This document shows positions 1-9,390 of a stretch of DNA of 64,000 bases, piece by piece. The notes below the pieces were generated by a model. That model had not been told where the DNA came from, searched no databases, and saw nothing but the letters and a program-made list of their open reading frames with translations. Numbering within the stretch: position 1 is the stretch's first letter; the number at the start of each line of letters is the position of its first letter. The DNA is from CBDFMR01 sp965249765 (GTDB taxonomy: Bacteria; Bacteroidota; Bacteroidia; Chitinophagales; Saprospiraceae). Location: contig CBDFMR010000005.1 of assembly GCA_965249765.1 (NCBI GenBank), positions 2,542,001 to 2,606,000 of the forward strand, in the 5' to 3' direction. Both the position numbers and the translations under genes were made by a program.

Positions 1-1659
1 TTTGATCGATTTTTTCTGAATGGTCTTAGCTGGCCACAATGGGAATCTGTGGTCGAAGAGCTTCAATCTGACATTAACGAAGACGATATTAAGAATGCTA
101 TGAAAGCCATGCCAAATGAAGTCAAAGAAATGGAAGAAAAAGATATGGTCAGAAAACTGAAGAAAAGAAAAAAGGATCTCAAGAAATATGCTAGAGAGCT
201 TTACGAATACATCAATGAAGGAGTGGACATTGTAGGTACCGACCATGATGACATATTTAAAATCGATAGACAAGTTGACGGCACCACAAGAGTAAGACAT
301 CATATAAAAAAGAAAAAGGAGAAGATTCTACGATACGATCGAGTTTTGGAACCTTCAGTGGTTGATGAAATAAGGATTTTCGGACTTGATGGTAAGGATA
401 AATTTCAAATAACTGGGGACAGTAAAAAAGCGATCAAACTGAGAATTGTAGGTGGATTGGGTAAAGACAAGTTGGAGAATAATTCAGCAAATGCTGCATC
501 AAATAAAGTCTATCTATATGATGCACTGGATGGAATAAAAATGGACAGCGACAAATATATCCTCGACAAGCGAAGTGATGACCTTGAGTCAAATGAATAT
601 GATCGCAAACAATTTAAGTACAATACCTCGACAGCCTTGGTTTCCGCCAGCTTCACACAGGATGACGGATTCTGGTTGGGATACAGTGCCTCAAATACAA
701 AACACGGATTTCGGAAAAATCCGTTTAAGACTAAGCACTCATATGGCGTTAGTTTTGCTCCCGGATCACGAAGCGCAATTAAAGTTCATTATGCCAGCAT
801 ATTCAATGATGTCATTAATGACAAGATTTCGCTCTTGCCTTCGGCATTCTATTCCAACCCTAACTACATCAACTATTTTGGTCGTAACAACGATCTTACA
901 GCTTCCTCAGAGAACAACGATTTCAACTGGGTAAGAATATCGAGCTATGGCGCTGACCTCAAACTAGGATATAACTGGTCAGGTGAAAAGATGAAGCTGA
1001 CTTTTGGACCAGAGTTTGAAAGCAACAAACTTCAAGAGCAAGAAGACCGAGTACTTGATGAATCTAATGAATTTACTGATGTTGATTTAGAAAGGAAGAA
1101 TTATGTCGGAGCAGGTGTAAGATTTACGCTAGAAAGCAAGGACAGAAATAGCAAGCCAACACGTGGCATAAGTCTTAATATAGGAGGAAACTGGCTAGAA
1201 GGCTTCGACGGAATCGGAAGTGTGCAGATGCTACATACTGACTTATCCTTCTTTCTTCCGGTAATGATCAAACCCCAATTAGTCCTGGGAACACATTTAG
1301 GATATAGCAAGTCGTGGGGCGATACTCAGGTCTACCATCTTCCCTCCATGGGCAATAATCGGTATCTCCGTGGGTATAGAAATGATAGGTTTAGAGGCGA
1401 TGCTTTATTCTATCAGCAGATTGATTTAAGAATGAATTTGTTTCACTGGGACAATTCATGGCTTCCAATGTCTGTGGGTGTCATGGGTGGATATGATTAT
1501 GGAAAGGTGTCTCAGGACTCAGAAGTTGATTCTGGATATCATGACAGTCTTACGTATGGTCTGTGGTTTGACATCCTGGAACTTGCAGTTTTACATCCGT
1601 TTATATCAACCTCTGATGAAGGAAATTATTTCAACTTTAGGTTGGGCTTTCATTTTTAG
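1..1659 (+). CDS. C-terminal part of metallophosphoesterase/surface-antigen outer-membrane protein (5' partial)
   Basis: The reading frame is open from base 1, so this is the 3' end of a larger gene, and the GTG at 49 is not a real start. The visible part starts with a charged, Lys-rich segment. It is followed by a Gly/Asp-rich segment (IRIFGLDGKDKF, then GGLGKDKL) and a long beta-strand-rich region ending with aromatic HF, as in BamA/TamA-type Omp85 barrels. Bacteroidota carry large proteins in which an N-terminal calcineurin-like phosphoesterase is joined to such a barrel, and the GLDGKDKF segment is typical of the linker in them. The phosphoesterase part would lie upstream of the window and is inferred, not seen. 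The likely location is the outer membrane. Substrate and role are unknown. Confidence 0.72.
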   Translation, partial: FDRFFLNGLSWPQWESVVEELQSDINEDDIKNAMKAMPNEVKEMEEKDMVRKLKKRKKDLKKYARELYEYINEGVDIVGTDHDDIFKIDRQVDGTTRVRHHIKKKKEKILRYDRVLEPSVVDEIRIFGLDGKDKFQITGDSKKAIKLRIVGGLGKDKLENNSANAASNKVYLYDALDGIKMDSDKYILDKRSDDLESNEYDRKQFKYNTSTALVSASFTQDDGFWLGYSASNTKHGFRKNPFKTKHSYGVSFAPGSRSAIKVHYASIFNDVINDKISLLPSAFYSNPNYINYFGRNNDLTASSENNDFNWVRISSYGADLKLGYNWSGEKMKLTFGPEFESNKLQEQEDRVLDESNEFTDVDLERKNYVGAGVRFTLESKDRNSKPTRGISLNIGGNWLEGFDGIGSVQMLHTDLSFFLPVMIKPQLVLGTHLGYSKSWGDTQVYHLPSMGNNRYLRGYRNDRFRGDALFYQQIDLRMNLFHWDNSWLPMSVGVMGGYDYGKVSQDSEVDSGYHDSLTYGLWFDILELAVLHPFISTSDEGNYFNFRLGFHF

Positions 1660-2056
1660 ATTTGGCGATGGGTCAATTTGAAGATTTGAAGATGGGAAAG
1701 GGACATGAGTGGAGTAAAAGGTAACAAGTACAAAGTAGTAAGACTTTAAACTCAATAGTCAACAACTTAACCCCTCACAAACTAATCCTTCAACACGTGA
1801 AGATTTGAAGATTTGAAAATAGGTTATGGCAGCAAAAGAGGTAACCAGTTAATGAGTTAATTGAGCCGCGATTTTAAGACTTGGAAATGTGCTGATATTT
1901 GAAACATCGAAAAGAGTTAACGAGGTAAACCGGTCACGGACTAATGGCAGGAGATCTGATATTAAAAAGTGTAGCTACCCTTTTCGCCATGCTTTAGCTT
2001 GGCGGAAAACCGAGCACACTACAATTGGCTTTAGCCTTTAACAACAATTCCACCTT
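1660..2056. other. Intergenic stretch with short tandem tracts and a palindrome
   Basis: No gene is supported here. It lies between convergent genes. It carries two tracts of an 8-base tandem unit GAAGATTT (about 1680-1695 and 1799-1816). At 1985-2004 there is a palindrome, CGCCATGCTTTAGCTTGGCG, with arms pairing except for one T-T. A related octamer tract on the opposite strand sits at about 12138-12163, so these look like dispersed simple repeats rather than part of either gene. Confidence 0.5.
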
Positions 2057-3238
2057 CTACACCACTGGCAACTGAACATAGCCCCTGTATATCTCGTCCT
2101 CCTCAAAGGTGACTTCACTATAATCCCTTACGACATTGTACAAGGTATCGCGCTCCATAGGCAATCTCCCTACCCCTTTAATGAGATTGGCAAGTTCACG
2201 AGTCGACAAAGCCGGAGACTGTTCTTCTGATCCAGCCATCGTGTATATCTTGGTTGTATCATCAATGGTACCATCAATATCATCCACCCCAAAACCTAAA
2301 GATACCTGAGCCGTATCTCTACCGATCATAGGCCAATATGCCTTGATATGATCAAAGTTGTCCAAGTAAATCCTACTTATGGCATAGTTCTTTAGGTCTT
2401 CGATAACAGAGACTTCGGAGAGATGAGATAGCTGGTTATCCTTGTTCCTAAACTTAAGAGGTATGAATGTCTGGAATCCAGAAGTCTCGTCTTGCAATGT
2501 CCTCAATCGATCCATGTGATCCACTCGGTGTCCATAGTCTTCTATGTGTCCATATAACATGGTAGCATTTGACTTCTTACCCATTATGTGCCAAATGCGG
2601 TGTATGTCAAGCCATTGGTCGGCATTGCATTTTCCTCCGGCTATTTGATCCCTGATCTCAGGATGAAATATCTCGGCTCCTCCTCCAGGCATAGAATCTA
2701 GGCCTGCTTCGAGCATCCTCTTCATTCCCTCTTCATAGGAGATCTTTGCTTTTTTGAAGATGTAGTGAAATTCAACTGGCGTAAGCGCTTTGATATGAAG
2801 AGTGGGTCTGTGAGTTCTGATCGCTCTGAATAATTCCTCATAAAACTCAACGTCATATTGAGGAAGTACACCTCCCACTATGTGAACCTCAGTGACTGGC
2901 TTCTCGTCAAATGACTTGACGATATCCAACATATCTTCTATGGTATACTCCCAGCCTTCTTCCCTCTTTTTTATCAATCTGGAATAAGAGCAAAAAGTGC
3001 ATGTGTAGAGACATACGTTCGTAGGTTCCATATGGAAATTCCTATTGAAATAGGTGCGATCACCATGCCTTTTCTCTCGGATATAATTGGCCATTATACC
3101 TACATCAGCCAAATCCGTAGCCTCATAGAGGTAAAGAGCCTCGTCATTATCTATACGCTGACCATCAGCAATCTTGGTCGCAATTTGAGCTACTTTCCCT
3201 TCGCTTTCCTTGACTAATAAGTTGAGATTTCCTTCCAT
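2057..3238 (-). CDS. mqnE: Aminodeoxyfutalosine synthase MqnE (radical SAM)
   Basis: Radical SAM enzyme of the futalosine route to menaquinone. It joins 3-[(1-carboxyvinyl)oxy]benzoate to the adenosyl radical to make aminofutalosine. The CxxxCxxC cluster motif is at Cys76, Cys80 and Cys83 (CLYTCTFC), followed by the MPGGGAEIF segment shared by MqnE/MqnC. The HIMGKKSNATMLYGHIED and GFQTFIPLKFRN segments favour MqnE over MqnC. The length of 393 aa is normal. It stands alone in the minus orientation. An MqnP-like prenyltransferase (9962-10840) in the same window supports use of the futalosine pathway. MqnC is the main alternative, considered less likely. Confidence 0.9.
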   Translation of the reverse strand: MEGNLNLLVKESEGKVAQIATKIADGQRIDNDEALYLYEATDLADVGIMANYIREKRHGDRTYFNRNFHMEPTNVCLYTCTFCSYSRLIKKREEGWEYTIEDMLDIVKSFDEKPVTEVHIVGGVLPQYDVEFYEELFRAIRTHRPTLHIKALTPVEFHYIFKKAKISYEEGMKRMLEAGLDSMPGGGAEIFHPEIRDQIAGGKCNADQWLDIHRIWHIMGKKSNATMLYGHIEDYGHRVDHMDRLRTLQDETSGFQTFIPLKFRNKDNQLSHLSEVSVIEDLKNYAISRIYLDNFDHIKAYWPMIGRDTAQVSLGFGVDDIDGTIDDTTKIYTMAGSEEQSPALSTRELANLIKGVGRLPMERDTLYNVVRDYSEVTFEEDEIYRGYVQLPVV

Positions 3239-3591
3239 AATATCCTAGATTAAGATTACGACATTTTTTAGTAAGAATGGATCATTATTTTGATATTCAA
3301 TATTGACATATACGATCCTACTGATTACAAATTTGATCACTCACAATGGCGTTGTTGCATAAAAGATGTTTCAAAAAGAAACAAATTCAGAACTAACCGA
3401 TAATAAACACCTATGCGGTATAAAATATTGAGTTTTGAAGTACCCCTAGCAAGTTAGCTGGACCTATATTCTATAACTGTTTGAAAATCAACATTATATT
3501 CATGCAACAAGGCCACTCACAATCAATAAAATTATTTATCATTATTATTAATCACGGGTTTCACTAAATTTGACCAGTCAGGAACAACCAC
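3239..3591. other. Divergent intergenic region, mqnE / glycosyltransferase
   Basis: A 353-bp, AT-rich region between divergent genes that presumably holds both promoters. I found no exact TAnnTTTG element at a convincing distance from either start, no hairpin with a T-run and no small gene. Confidence 0.4.
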
Positions 3592-4488
3592 ATGCTGTCA
3601 ATCCTCATACCAATTTACAATTACGATGTCACCAAGCTCGTGGAACGACTACACAAACAATGTGACAAGACAGGCAAACCTTTTGAAATCATCTGCTTCG
3701 ACGACTATTCCAAGCCTTCCTTCAAAAAGAAAAATCAAGTGCTTCGCACAAAGTTTCTAGTAAATTATGTTGAGTTATCAGAAAATCTCGGTCGCGCCAA
3801 AATCCGTAACTGGCTTGCCAAAGCTGCGCAATTTGAAAAGATGCTCTTCATCGATTGTGATAGTAAGGTGCCTGGAAAAAACTACGTACAGAACTACTTA
3901 AACTTACTCAATCAAGCTCCCGTTATTTATGGAGGAAGAAAGTATTCAAAAAAAGCACCGACAAGTCAGGATAAGTTCCTCCATTGGAAGTATGGCTCGT
4001 CAAGAGAAGCCCTCACGGTAAGAAAGCGTAAGAAACGTCCTTACCTAAATTTCATGTCCAATAATTTCGTTATAGACCGGGCTCTTTTCCAGCAGATACC
4101 TTTTGATGAAAGTCTGGAACAATATGGATATGAAGATACTCTGATGGCCGAGCAACTGAAGGTCAAGGATATCAAGATATTGCATATCGACAATCCACTG
4201 GAGCATAAAGGTCTAGAGCCTAAGAAGACTTTCTTACGTAAGGTGGCCATGGCTACAGAGAATTTATCTACGCTTTACCAAGACAAGGAAATAACGTCTA
4301 GCAGGTTGATTGATTTTTATCTCAAGGCAAAGTCGTATGGTTTTGATAACGCAATGTTTTCCTTTGTCTCCAAGCGCAAAGAAAAAATCCTTAAGAATCT
4401 ATTATCAGAAAAACCATCATTGCGATATCTTGACCTTTACAAACTATATCTATTCATGACTAAGGTAAGAGAGGGGGATTTGAGTTGA
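3592..4488 (+). CDS. Family 2 glycosyltransferase
   Basis: GT-A fold glycosyltransferase of family 2. The N-terminus (LSILIPIYNYD) is the usual nucleotide-sugar-binding strand. ENLGRAKIRN precedes the metal-binding DCD triad at residues 88-90, and GYEDTLMAEQL (ED at 181-182) supplies the likely catalytic acid. The 298-aa protein has no membrane helix, so it is probably a cytoplasmic or peripheral enzyme transferring a sugar to a lipid, protein or polysaccharide acceptor that the sequence does not define. There is no neighbouring polysaccharide cluster. The stop is followed by a repetitive leader (GAGTTGA repeated around 4481-4503) before the receptor gene. Confidence 0.85.
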   Translation: MLSILIPIYNYDVTKLVERLHKQCDKTGKPFEIICFDDYSKPSFKKKNQVLRTKFLVNYVELSENLGRAKIRNWLAKAAQFEKMLFIDCDSKVPGKNYVQNYLNLLNQAPVIYGGRKYSKKAPTSQDKFLHWKYGSSREALTVRKRKKRPYLNFMSNNFVIDRALFQQIPFDESLEQYGYEDTLMAEQLKVKDIKILHIDNPLEHKGLEPKKTFLRKVAMATENLSTLYQDKEITSSRLIDFYLKAKSYGFDNAMFSFVSKRKEKILKNLLSEKPSLRYLDLYKLYLFMTKVREGDLS

Positions 4489-4592
4489 GGGTTCAGAGTT
4501 GAGAGAAGCTTAAAGCTCTTGAGAAACTAGAATATTTTAATAACTTGAGACCGATAACTCGATTTTTTACAACTACTAAACAACGCAATCCA

Positions 4593-7430
4593 ATGAGTAT
4601 CAATACCAAAAATGTGTTTTTGGGTCTAATCATGTGCTTTATAGGGTCTTACATGTTTGCTCAAACATCAGTCAGCGGAAACATCACCGATGCCGAGAAT
4701 GGCGAAACTTTAATAGGCGCAAATATTTTGGTTAAGGGTACCGTAAAAGGTACCATTACTGATTATGATGGCCATTTTGATCTCGAAGTCAACCAAGATC
4801 CTCCTTTTACACTTATTATATCACTGATCGGTTATGGTAGTCAAGATGTAGAAATTGTTCAAAACAATCAAGATGTAACATTGGCAATGGATATAGAATC
4901 CTTCCTCGCCAATGAGATCGTAGTCTCTGCGTCAAGGGTCGAAGAATCAATCATGCAGTCACCTGTCTCAATTGAGAAAATAGGGATTCAACAAATAAAA
5001 GCTTCTGCTGCACCGGATTTTTACGATGAAATAAACAACATGAAGGGAGTCATCCGCACACAGGCGAGTCTCACTTTCAACACCATCAACACCCGAGGAT
5101 TTGCTACGGCAGGGAATACACGATTTGTCCAATTGCAGGATGGTATGGATAATGCCGCTCCCCTGCTCAATTTCCCTACCGGTAACATAGTGGGTATATC
5201 AGAGCTTGATATCAAGGATGTGGAGCTGGTTCCTGGCGCAGCATCAGCACTATATGGTCCTAATGCCTTTAATGGTATCCTATTTATGAATAGCAAAGAT
5301 CCTTGGAATTATCAAGGACTAAGTGCTCAGTTGAAATCAGGATTTACTCAAAGTCAAGGTGAATCAAATCCTCTCTATGGATTCAGTTTGAGATATGCAG
5401 ACGATATCAATGATAAGTTTGCGTATAAGTTCAATGTTTCTACATTTTTTGCAGAAGATTGGAAGGCAGATAATTATGACGAACATTTAGTGTCCGCTCT
5501 TTGTCCAACAGGGAATATCAGGGCATGCTTCAATGGAACGAATACCTATGGAGATGAGACAGCGATTCCTTTAGGTGATAACGAGGCTTTTATCACAAGG
5601 TCAGGATTTAACGAGCAAGATCTTCTAGACAACAATGACGCCAAGAGTATTAAATTAGACGGTGCCTTACATTACCGCATTAGCGATAATCTAGAGGCCA
5701 ACGCGAGCTATAAGTGGGGATCAGGATCATCCGTCTATCAGGGCGCTGAAAGGTACGCCTTGAGAGACTTTATTCAGCAATTTGCTAAGTTTGAATTAAA
5801 CGCTGCCAATTGGAATTTAAGGGCGTATGGATCTTTTACTGATGATGGAGACTCTTATAACTTGTCTGCCTTAGGTGCCTTTGTCAATGAGGGTACTTGG
5901 CAATCACTGACTTCTGATGACACATTTGGCCTTCCTGCAGGATGGGCCGTTGCAGCAAATATTGCCTACTCAGGAAACCTAAGTGTCTTTGGAATACCAG
6001 GAGGAGATGCCGCTGCTGCTAAGTCCTTTGCTAATGCTGGTGGAATGTCAATTTATGATGACCTCACTAGGATGGCTTTTGCACAAGCATTTGCATCTTC
6101 GCAAGGGTTGCCTCTTGCGGCAGGTGTTCAATTTGTTGAAAATATCTCTGGCAACGCGGCTCTTAAAGCCAGTACACCTGAGTTCGAAGCCTTGGTAGAA
6201 CAAGTGCGAACAGGGCTATTTCAAAAAGGTGGAGCAGGCTTTATCGACAACTCTAGGTTGTATCATGTGGAAGGAAACTATGATTTCTCAGAAGCTTTTG
6301 ACAATAAGATTGGTCTTCAAGTAGGGGCCAATGTAAGACAGTATAGTCTCTTTACCGATGGCACAGTGTTCAGAGAATTCAATGAAGAAACAGGACAAAA
6401 CGAACGTATCAATATCAACGAATACGGTGGATATATGCAGGTGTCCAAAAGCCTAACTGATGCGTTAAAACTCACCGGATCCATCAGATATGATAAGAAT
6501 GAAAACTTTGATGGTCAGTTCTCACCAAGGGTCGCTGCCGTTTATTCATTAGGAGAAGGAAAAAAACACAACTTCAGAGCATCATGGCAGACAGGATTTA
6601 GAAACCCTTCAACACAGGGTCAATATATATTTTTTCCGGCCAGTCAGGTTCTCCTTGGAGGTACCAAGTCTAATGCCGATATAACAAATGAAATTGATGG
6701 ATCTAACTTCAACATCTTTGAAGATGGAGCCTTGGCATTGGATGGAACTACAATGGTGAACCTTGAATATGTCAAGCCAGAGAAGTTGACGGCCTTCGAA
6801 ATCGGTTACAAGAGTATACTGGGATCAGATCTTTTCCTTGATATAAATTTCTACAGAAATCAGTACAAGGATTTTATTAGTCAGTTATCCGTACTTTCCA
6901 CAAAAGATTTAGTTTACCTAGGCAATAGCTATGGAGCTAGAGGCAGGTGGTTTCCGTATACCAATGTTCCTATCGAATTTAACTCTAATGGCATCGATCT
7001 CGGATTTAGATATCGTATAAATAGAGACTGGTCTGTAAATGGCAATTACTCTTATGCTAGCCTCGATTTTGATGAGGCAAAACTGGTTGGCACCTCATTT
7101 GAAGGATCAGGTTTTGATCCTGGATTCAATACTCCAGAGAATAAAATTGGTATTGGTGTTCAAGCAAAAAACGTAATAGACAACCTAGGTCTTGGAGTAA
7201 ATTTCAGATGGCAGGATGAATTTTTCTATACCAGTAGTTTTGGTGCAGGAACAATACCGTCCTTTCAGACATTGGATGCTTCTCTAAGCTATCGGATTAA
7301 ATCTCTAAAATCCTTGTTTAAACTAGGTGTCACGAATCTCCTAGAGGAAGAATATGTAACCAATGTAGGCAATCCTACCATTGGAAGAACTATCGTATTG
7401 ACAATCACTTACGATCAATTTGCGAACTAG
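4593..7430 (+). CDS. TonB-dependent receptor with CarboxypepD_reg-like N-terminal domain
   Basis: Outer-membrane TonB-dependent receptor, 945 aa from the ATG at 4593. An in-frame TTG at 4545 would put 16 residues ahead of the signal peptide, so it is rejected. A signal peptide (LGLIMCFIGSYMFAQ) is followed by a CarboxypepD_reg-like domain (SGNITDAENGETLIGANI, roughly residues 27-110). Then comes the plug (EIVVSASRVEESI, with NTRGF and PGAASALYGPNAFNGI) and a 22-strand-type barrel to the C-terminus. The substrate is not evident: there is no SusD partner, so it is not a classical SusC/D system. It stands alone and is followed by a strong intrinsic terminator. A catecholate or peptide-type uptake receptor is possible, but this is inference only. 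Confidence 0.9.
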   Translation: MSINTKNVFLGLIMCFIGSYMFAQTSVSGNITDAENGETLIGANILVKGTVKGTITDYDGHFDLEVNQDPPFTLIISLIGYGSQDVEIVQNNQDVTLAMDIESFLANEIVVSASRVEESIMQSPVSIEKIGIQQIKASAAPDFYDEINNMKGVIRTQASLTFNTINTRGFATAGNTRFVQLQDGMDNAAPLLNFPTGNIVGISELDIKDVELVPGAASALYGPNAFNGILFMNSKDPWNYQGLSAQLKSGFTQSQGESNPLYGFSLRYADDINDKFAYKFNVSTFFAEDWKADNYDEHLVSALCPTGNIRACFNGTNTYGDETAIPLGDNEAFITRSGFNEQDLLDNNDAKSIKLDGALHYRISDNLEANASYKWGSGSSVYQGAERYALRDFIQQFAKFELNAANWNLRAYGSFTDDGDSYNLSALGAFVNEGTWQSLTSDDTFGLPAGWAVAANIAYSGNLSVFGIPGGDAAAAKSFANAGGMSIYDDLTRMAFAQAFASSQGLPLAAGVQFVENISGNAALKASTPEFEALVEQVRTGLFQKGGAGFIDNSRLYHVEGNYDFSEAFDNKIGLQVGANVRQYSLFTDGTVFREFNEETGQNERININEYGGYMQVSKSLTDALKLTGSIRYDKNENFDGQFSPRVAAVYSLGEGKKHNFRASWQTGFRNPSTQGQYIFFPASQVLLGGTKSNADITNEIDGSNFNIFEDGALALDGTTMVNLEYVKPEKLTAFEIGYKSILGSDLFLDINFYRNQYKDFISQLSVLSTKDLVYLGNSYGARGRWFPYTNVPIEFNSNGIDLGFRYRINRDWSVNGNYSYASLDFDEAKLVGTSFEGSGFDPGFNTPENKIGIGVQAKNVIDNLGLGVNFRWQDEFFYTSSFGAGTIPSFQTLDASLSYRIKSLKSLFKLGVTNLLEEEYVTNVGNPTIGRTIVLTITYDQFAN

Positions 7431-7455
7431 CTTATAGCGAGACGCAAAGCCAACG

Positions 7456-7488
7456 GCTGCCTTCTTAATAAGAGGGTAGCTTTTTTTT
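7456..7488 (+). terminator. Intrinsic terminator after the TonB-dependent receptor
   Basis: An 11-bp stem (7456-7466 with 7470-7480, two G-T wobble pairs) with a 3-base loop is followed at once by eight T residues. It begins 26 bp after the receptor stop codon. Confidence 0.85.
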
Positions 7489-7699
7489 ATCATGTTTATC
7501 ATTAGAGATTATGGAAAATAGCAGAAGCTATTTCCGCCCACAATCCTCTCCGAAGGGATACAATAATTTGATAGATGGTGATAATAGACAAAAGAAATAG
7601 ATGTGCAATTCTAAATCTCGTCTCTTGCAGATGATAGTTCTAAATTATGTGTACCCCAACGCTGGGTCTTGAGTCTAATATCTAGTATCTAACTAAGAA

Positions 7700-8785
7700 C
7701 TAAACCTCCACTTGACCTTTGGTCGATCTTACTCTCTCAACCCAGCCACGTGTATCTTCGATTTTTCCGGATCGGAGATTATTGATATAGTCTCTGGTTT
7801 TAGGGCTGATGGTGTAGCTATCTACGTCAAAAGTCATGATAGTGTCCTTGTATGCCACCTTATGCACATTGGCAATGACAGCTGCAGTACCCGTTCCGAA
7901 GATCTCTTTGATCCGGCCATTCTTGTATGCTTCGACTACTTTTAATATATCAACCGGCTTTTCTTCTACCGTATGCCCTTGAGACCTGAGTATTTCTATA
8001 ATAGACAATCTTGTGATGCCGTCCAATATGGTACCAGATATAGCAGGCGTTACAATTTTATTATCGAGTACAAAGAATATATTCATTGTCCCTACTTCTT
8101 GGACATATCTAAATTCCTTGGCGTCCATCCACATCACTTGATCATAACCGGCTTCTTTTGCCAACTTCGCCGGATATAAACTTGCGCCATAATTTCCTGC
8201 TGTTTTTGCAAAACCTACACCACCTTCTGCAGCTCTAACGTACTTGGTCTCAGCCTTGAGACTCACTGGCTTGGTATAATATGGTCCTACTGGCAATGTA
8301 AACATGAGTAGCTTGTATTTTTCCGATGCTCTGACTCCAAGAAACTCGTCTGTGGCTACCATCAAAGGTCTGATGTATAGAGCACTACCCTCTTCTGTCG
8401 GAATCCAGTCCTTTTCAAGATCTACAAGAGCGTGCACCGCATCTAAGAAAAGTGATTCCTCCACCTCAGGCATACACATTCTTTGAGCTGATATGTTGAA
8501 TCTCCGAGCATGAAGCTCTGGTCTGAAAAGTAAGGGTGTACCGTCAATATGCTTGGTGGCTTTCATTCCTTCGAATATCGCCTGACCATAATGCCAAGCA
8601 AGATTCCCCGGATGAATCGATAACTCTGCCAAAGGTTTGATAGTAGGATTTGTCCATTGATGTCCATCATAATCTGCCTCAAACATATAATCTGCAAATA
8701 CTTTACCGAAAGGGATATTATTAAAATCCACCCCGTGTATATCACTTACCTCTTTGGGTATGAAGTTAATTTGATGCTTCATCAT
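7700..8785 (-). CDS. ilvE: Branched-chain amino acid aminotransferase (class IV)
   Basis: PLP-dependent class IV aminotransferase that interconverts Leu/Ile/Val with their 2-oxo acids using glutamate/2-oxoglutarate. It matches the larger eukaryote-like (BCAT type II) form. YGQAIFEGMKA (about 67-76) is present, and the Schiff-base lysine should be Lys194 in GFAKTAGNYGASL. EVGTMNIFFV and the GTGTAAVIANV segment near the C-terminus bind the cofactor phosphate. The 361-aa length is typical. It sits alone, divergent from the 8958 gene. It would feed branched acyl-CoA precursors for iso-fatty acids, common in this phylum, and could supply the acyl-CoA degradation genes nearby (inference). Confidence 0.93.
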   Translation of the reverse strand: MMKHQINFIPKEVSDIHGVDFNNIPFGKVFADYMFEADYDGHQWTNPTIKPLAELSIHPGNLAWHYGQAIFEGMKATKHIDGTPLLFRPELHARRFNISAQRMCMPEVEESLFLDAVHALVDLEKDWIPTEEGSALYIRPLMVATDEFLGVRASEKYKLLMFTLPVGPYYTKPVSLKAETKYVRAAEGGVGFAKTAGNYGASLYPAKLAKEAGYDQVMWMDAKEFRYVQEVGTMNIFFVLDNKIVTPAISGTILDGITRLSIIEILRSQGHTVEEKPVDILKVVEAYKNGRIKEIFGTGTAAVIANVHKVAYKDTIMTFDVDSYTISPKTRDYINNLRSGKIEDTRGWVERVRSTKGQVEV

Positions 8786-8957
8786 GATTGGTTTAGTTGT
8801 TTATAATTCCAGACATTTGTCTAGATTAGCGCAAAGAACAGTTGGACTTGAATCCAAAACAAAATTACGTAATTTTAAAGATATATTAATTTCAAATTGT
8901 AAATATTTAAAAGTCGAATTTATATATTGATTAATTAATTTCTAATTAACTTATATT

Positions 8958-9389
8958 TTGAAGAGTTTATTTTCCAACATAGATTTTTACAACATCCCTG
9001 AGGCTATACAAGCGCCTGATATACAAGGTACTAACAAAAAAAACCTAATTGTGTTGGTAGATAAGCAGGATTCTACGACAGAGAACTTGGATAAATTGCG
9101 TGACATCTTAAAAGCCATAGATCATGACCTGGAAAAGGACGTCTTATTGGCCGTGGTTGACTCCGATGCCATCATCTCTTTGAGTAATTTGACAAGCACC
9201 CACTCTGCACATCAGGTCATATCCTTTGGCATATTACCTGAGCGATTGAGTCTAAATATAAAGGGCAGCTACAACCGGTGGCTGAATTTTGAAACCCACG
9301 GCCTGCTTATCACATACCCCTTGGAACACGTAAAGACAAAGAAGGAGAATAAGATTCAATTGTGGAATGCCTTGAAGTCTAGGTTTTAA
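8958..9389 (+). CDS. Conserved small protein coupled to rdgB, possibly DNA polymerase III psi-like
   Basis: A 143-aa soluble protein read from TTG at 8958; an in-frame stop lies at 8943, and no ATG is available. It ends one base before rdgB starts, so the two are almost certainly co-transcribed. There is no signal peptide. The layout is a short N-terminal helix, LIVLVD, a helix with LRDILKAI, then VISFG and a C-terminal TYPLEHVKTKKENKIQLWNALKSRF-type end. That last part resembles the ending of HolD (psi)/uracil-glycosylase-fold proteins, where a conserved K..LW..L motif follows the last strand. This resemblance is from memory and weak; the function should be regarded as unknown. Confidence 0.6.
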   Translation: MKSLFSNIDFYNIPEAIQAPDIQGTNKKNLIVLVDKQDSTTENLDKLRDILKAIDHDLEKDVLLAVVDSDAIISLSNLTSTHSAHQVISFGILPERLSLNIKGSYNRWLNFETHGLLITYPLEHVKTKKENKIQLWNALKSRF

Positions 9390-9390
9390 T

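Noticed and set aside
575..934. 119-aa plus-strand frame inside the first gene
   Set aside because: It overlaps a well-supported outer-membrane protein frame and has no start context or family features.
3032..3217. 61-aa frame opposite the start of mqnE
   Set aside because: Antisense to the N-terminal region of the radical SAM gene.
8304..8486. Small plus-strand frames inside ilvE
   Set aside because: Shadows of the aminotransferase; no conserved features.
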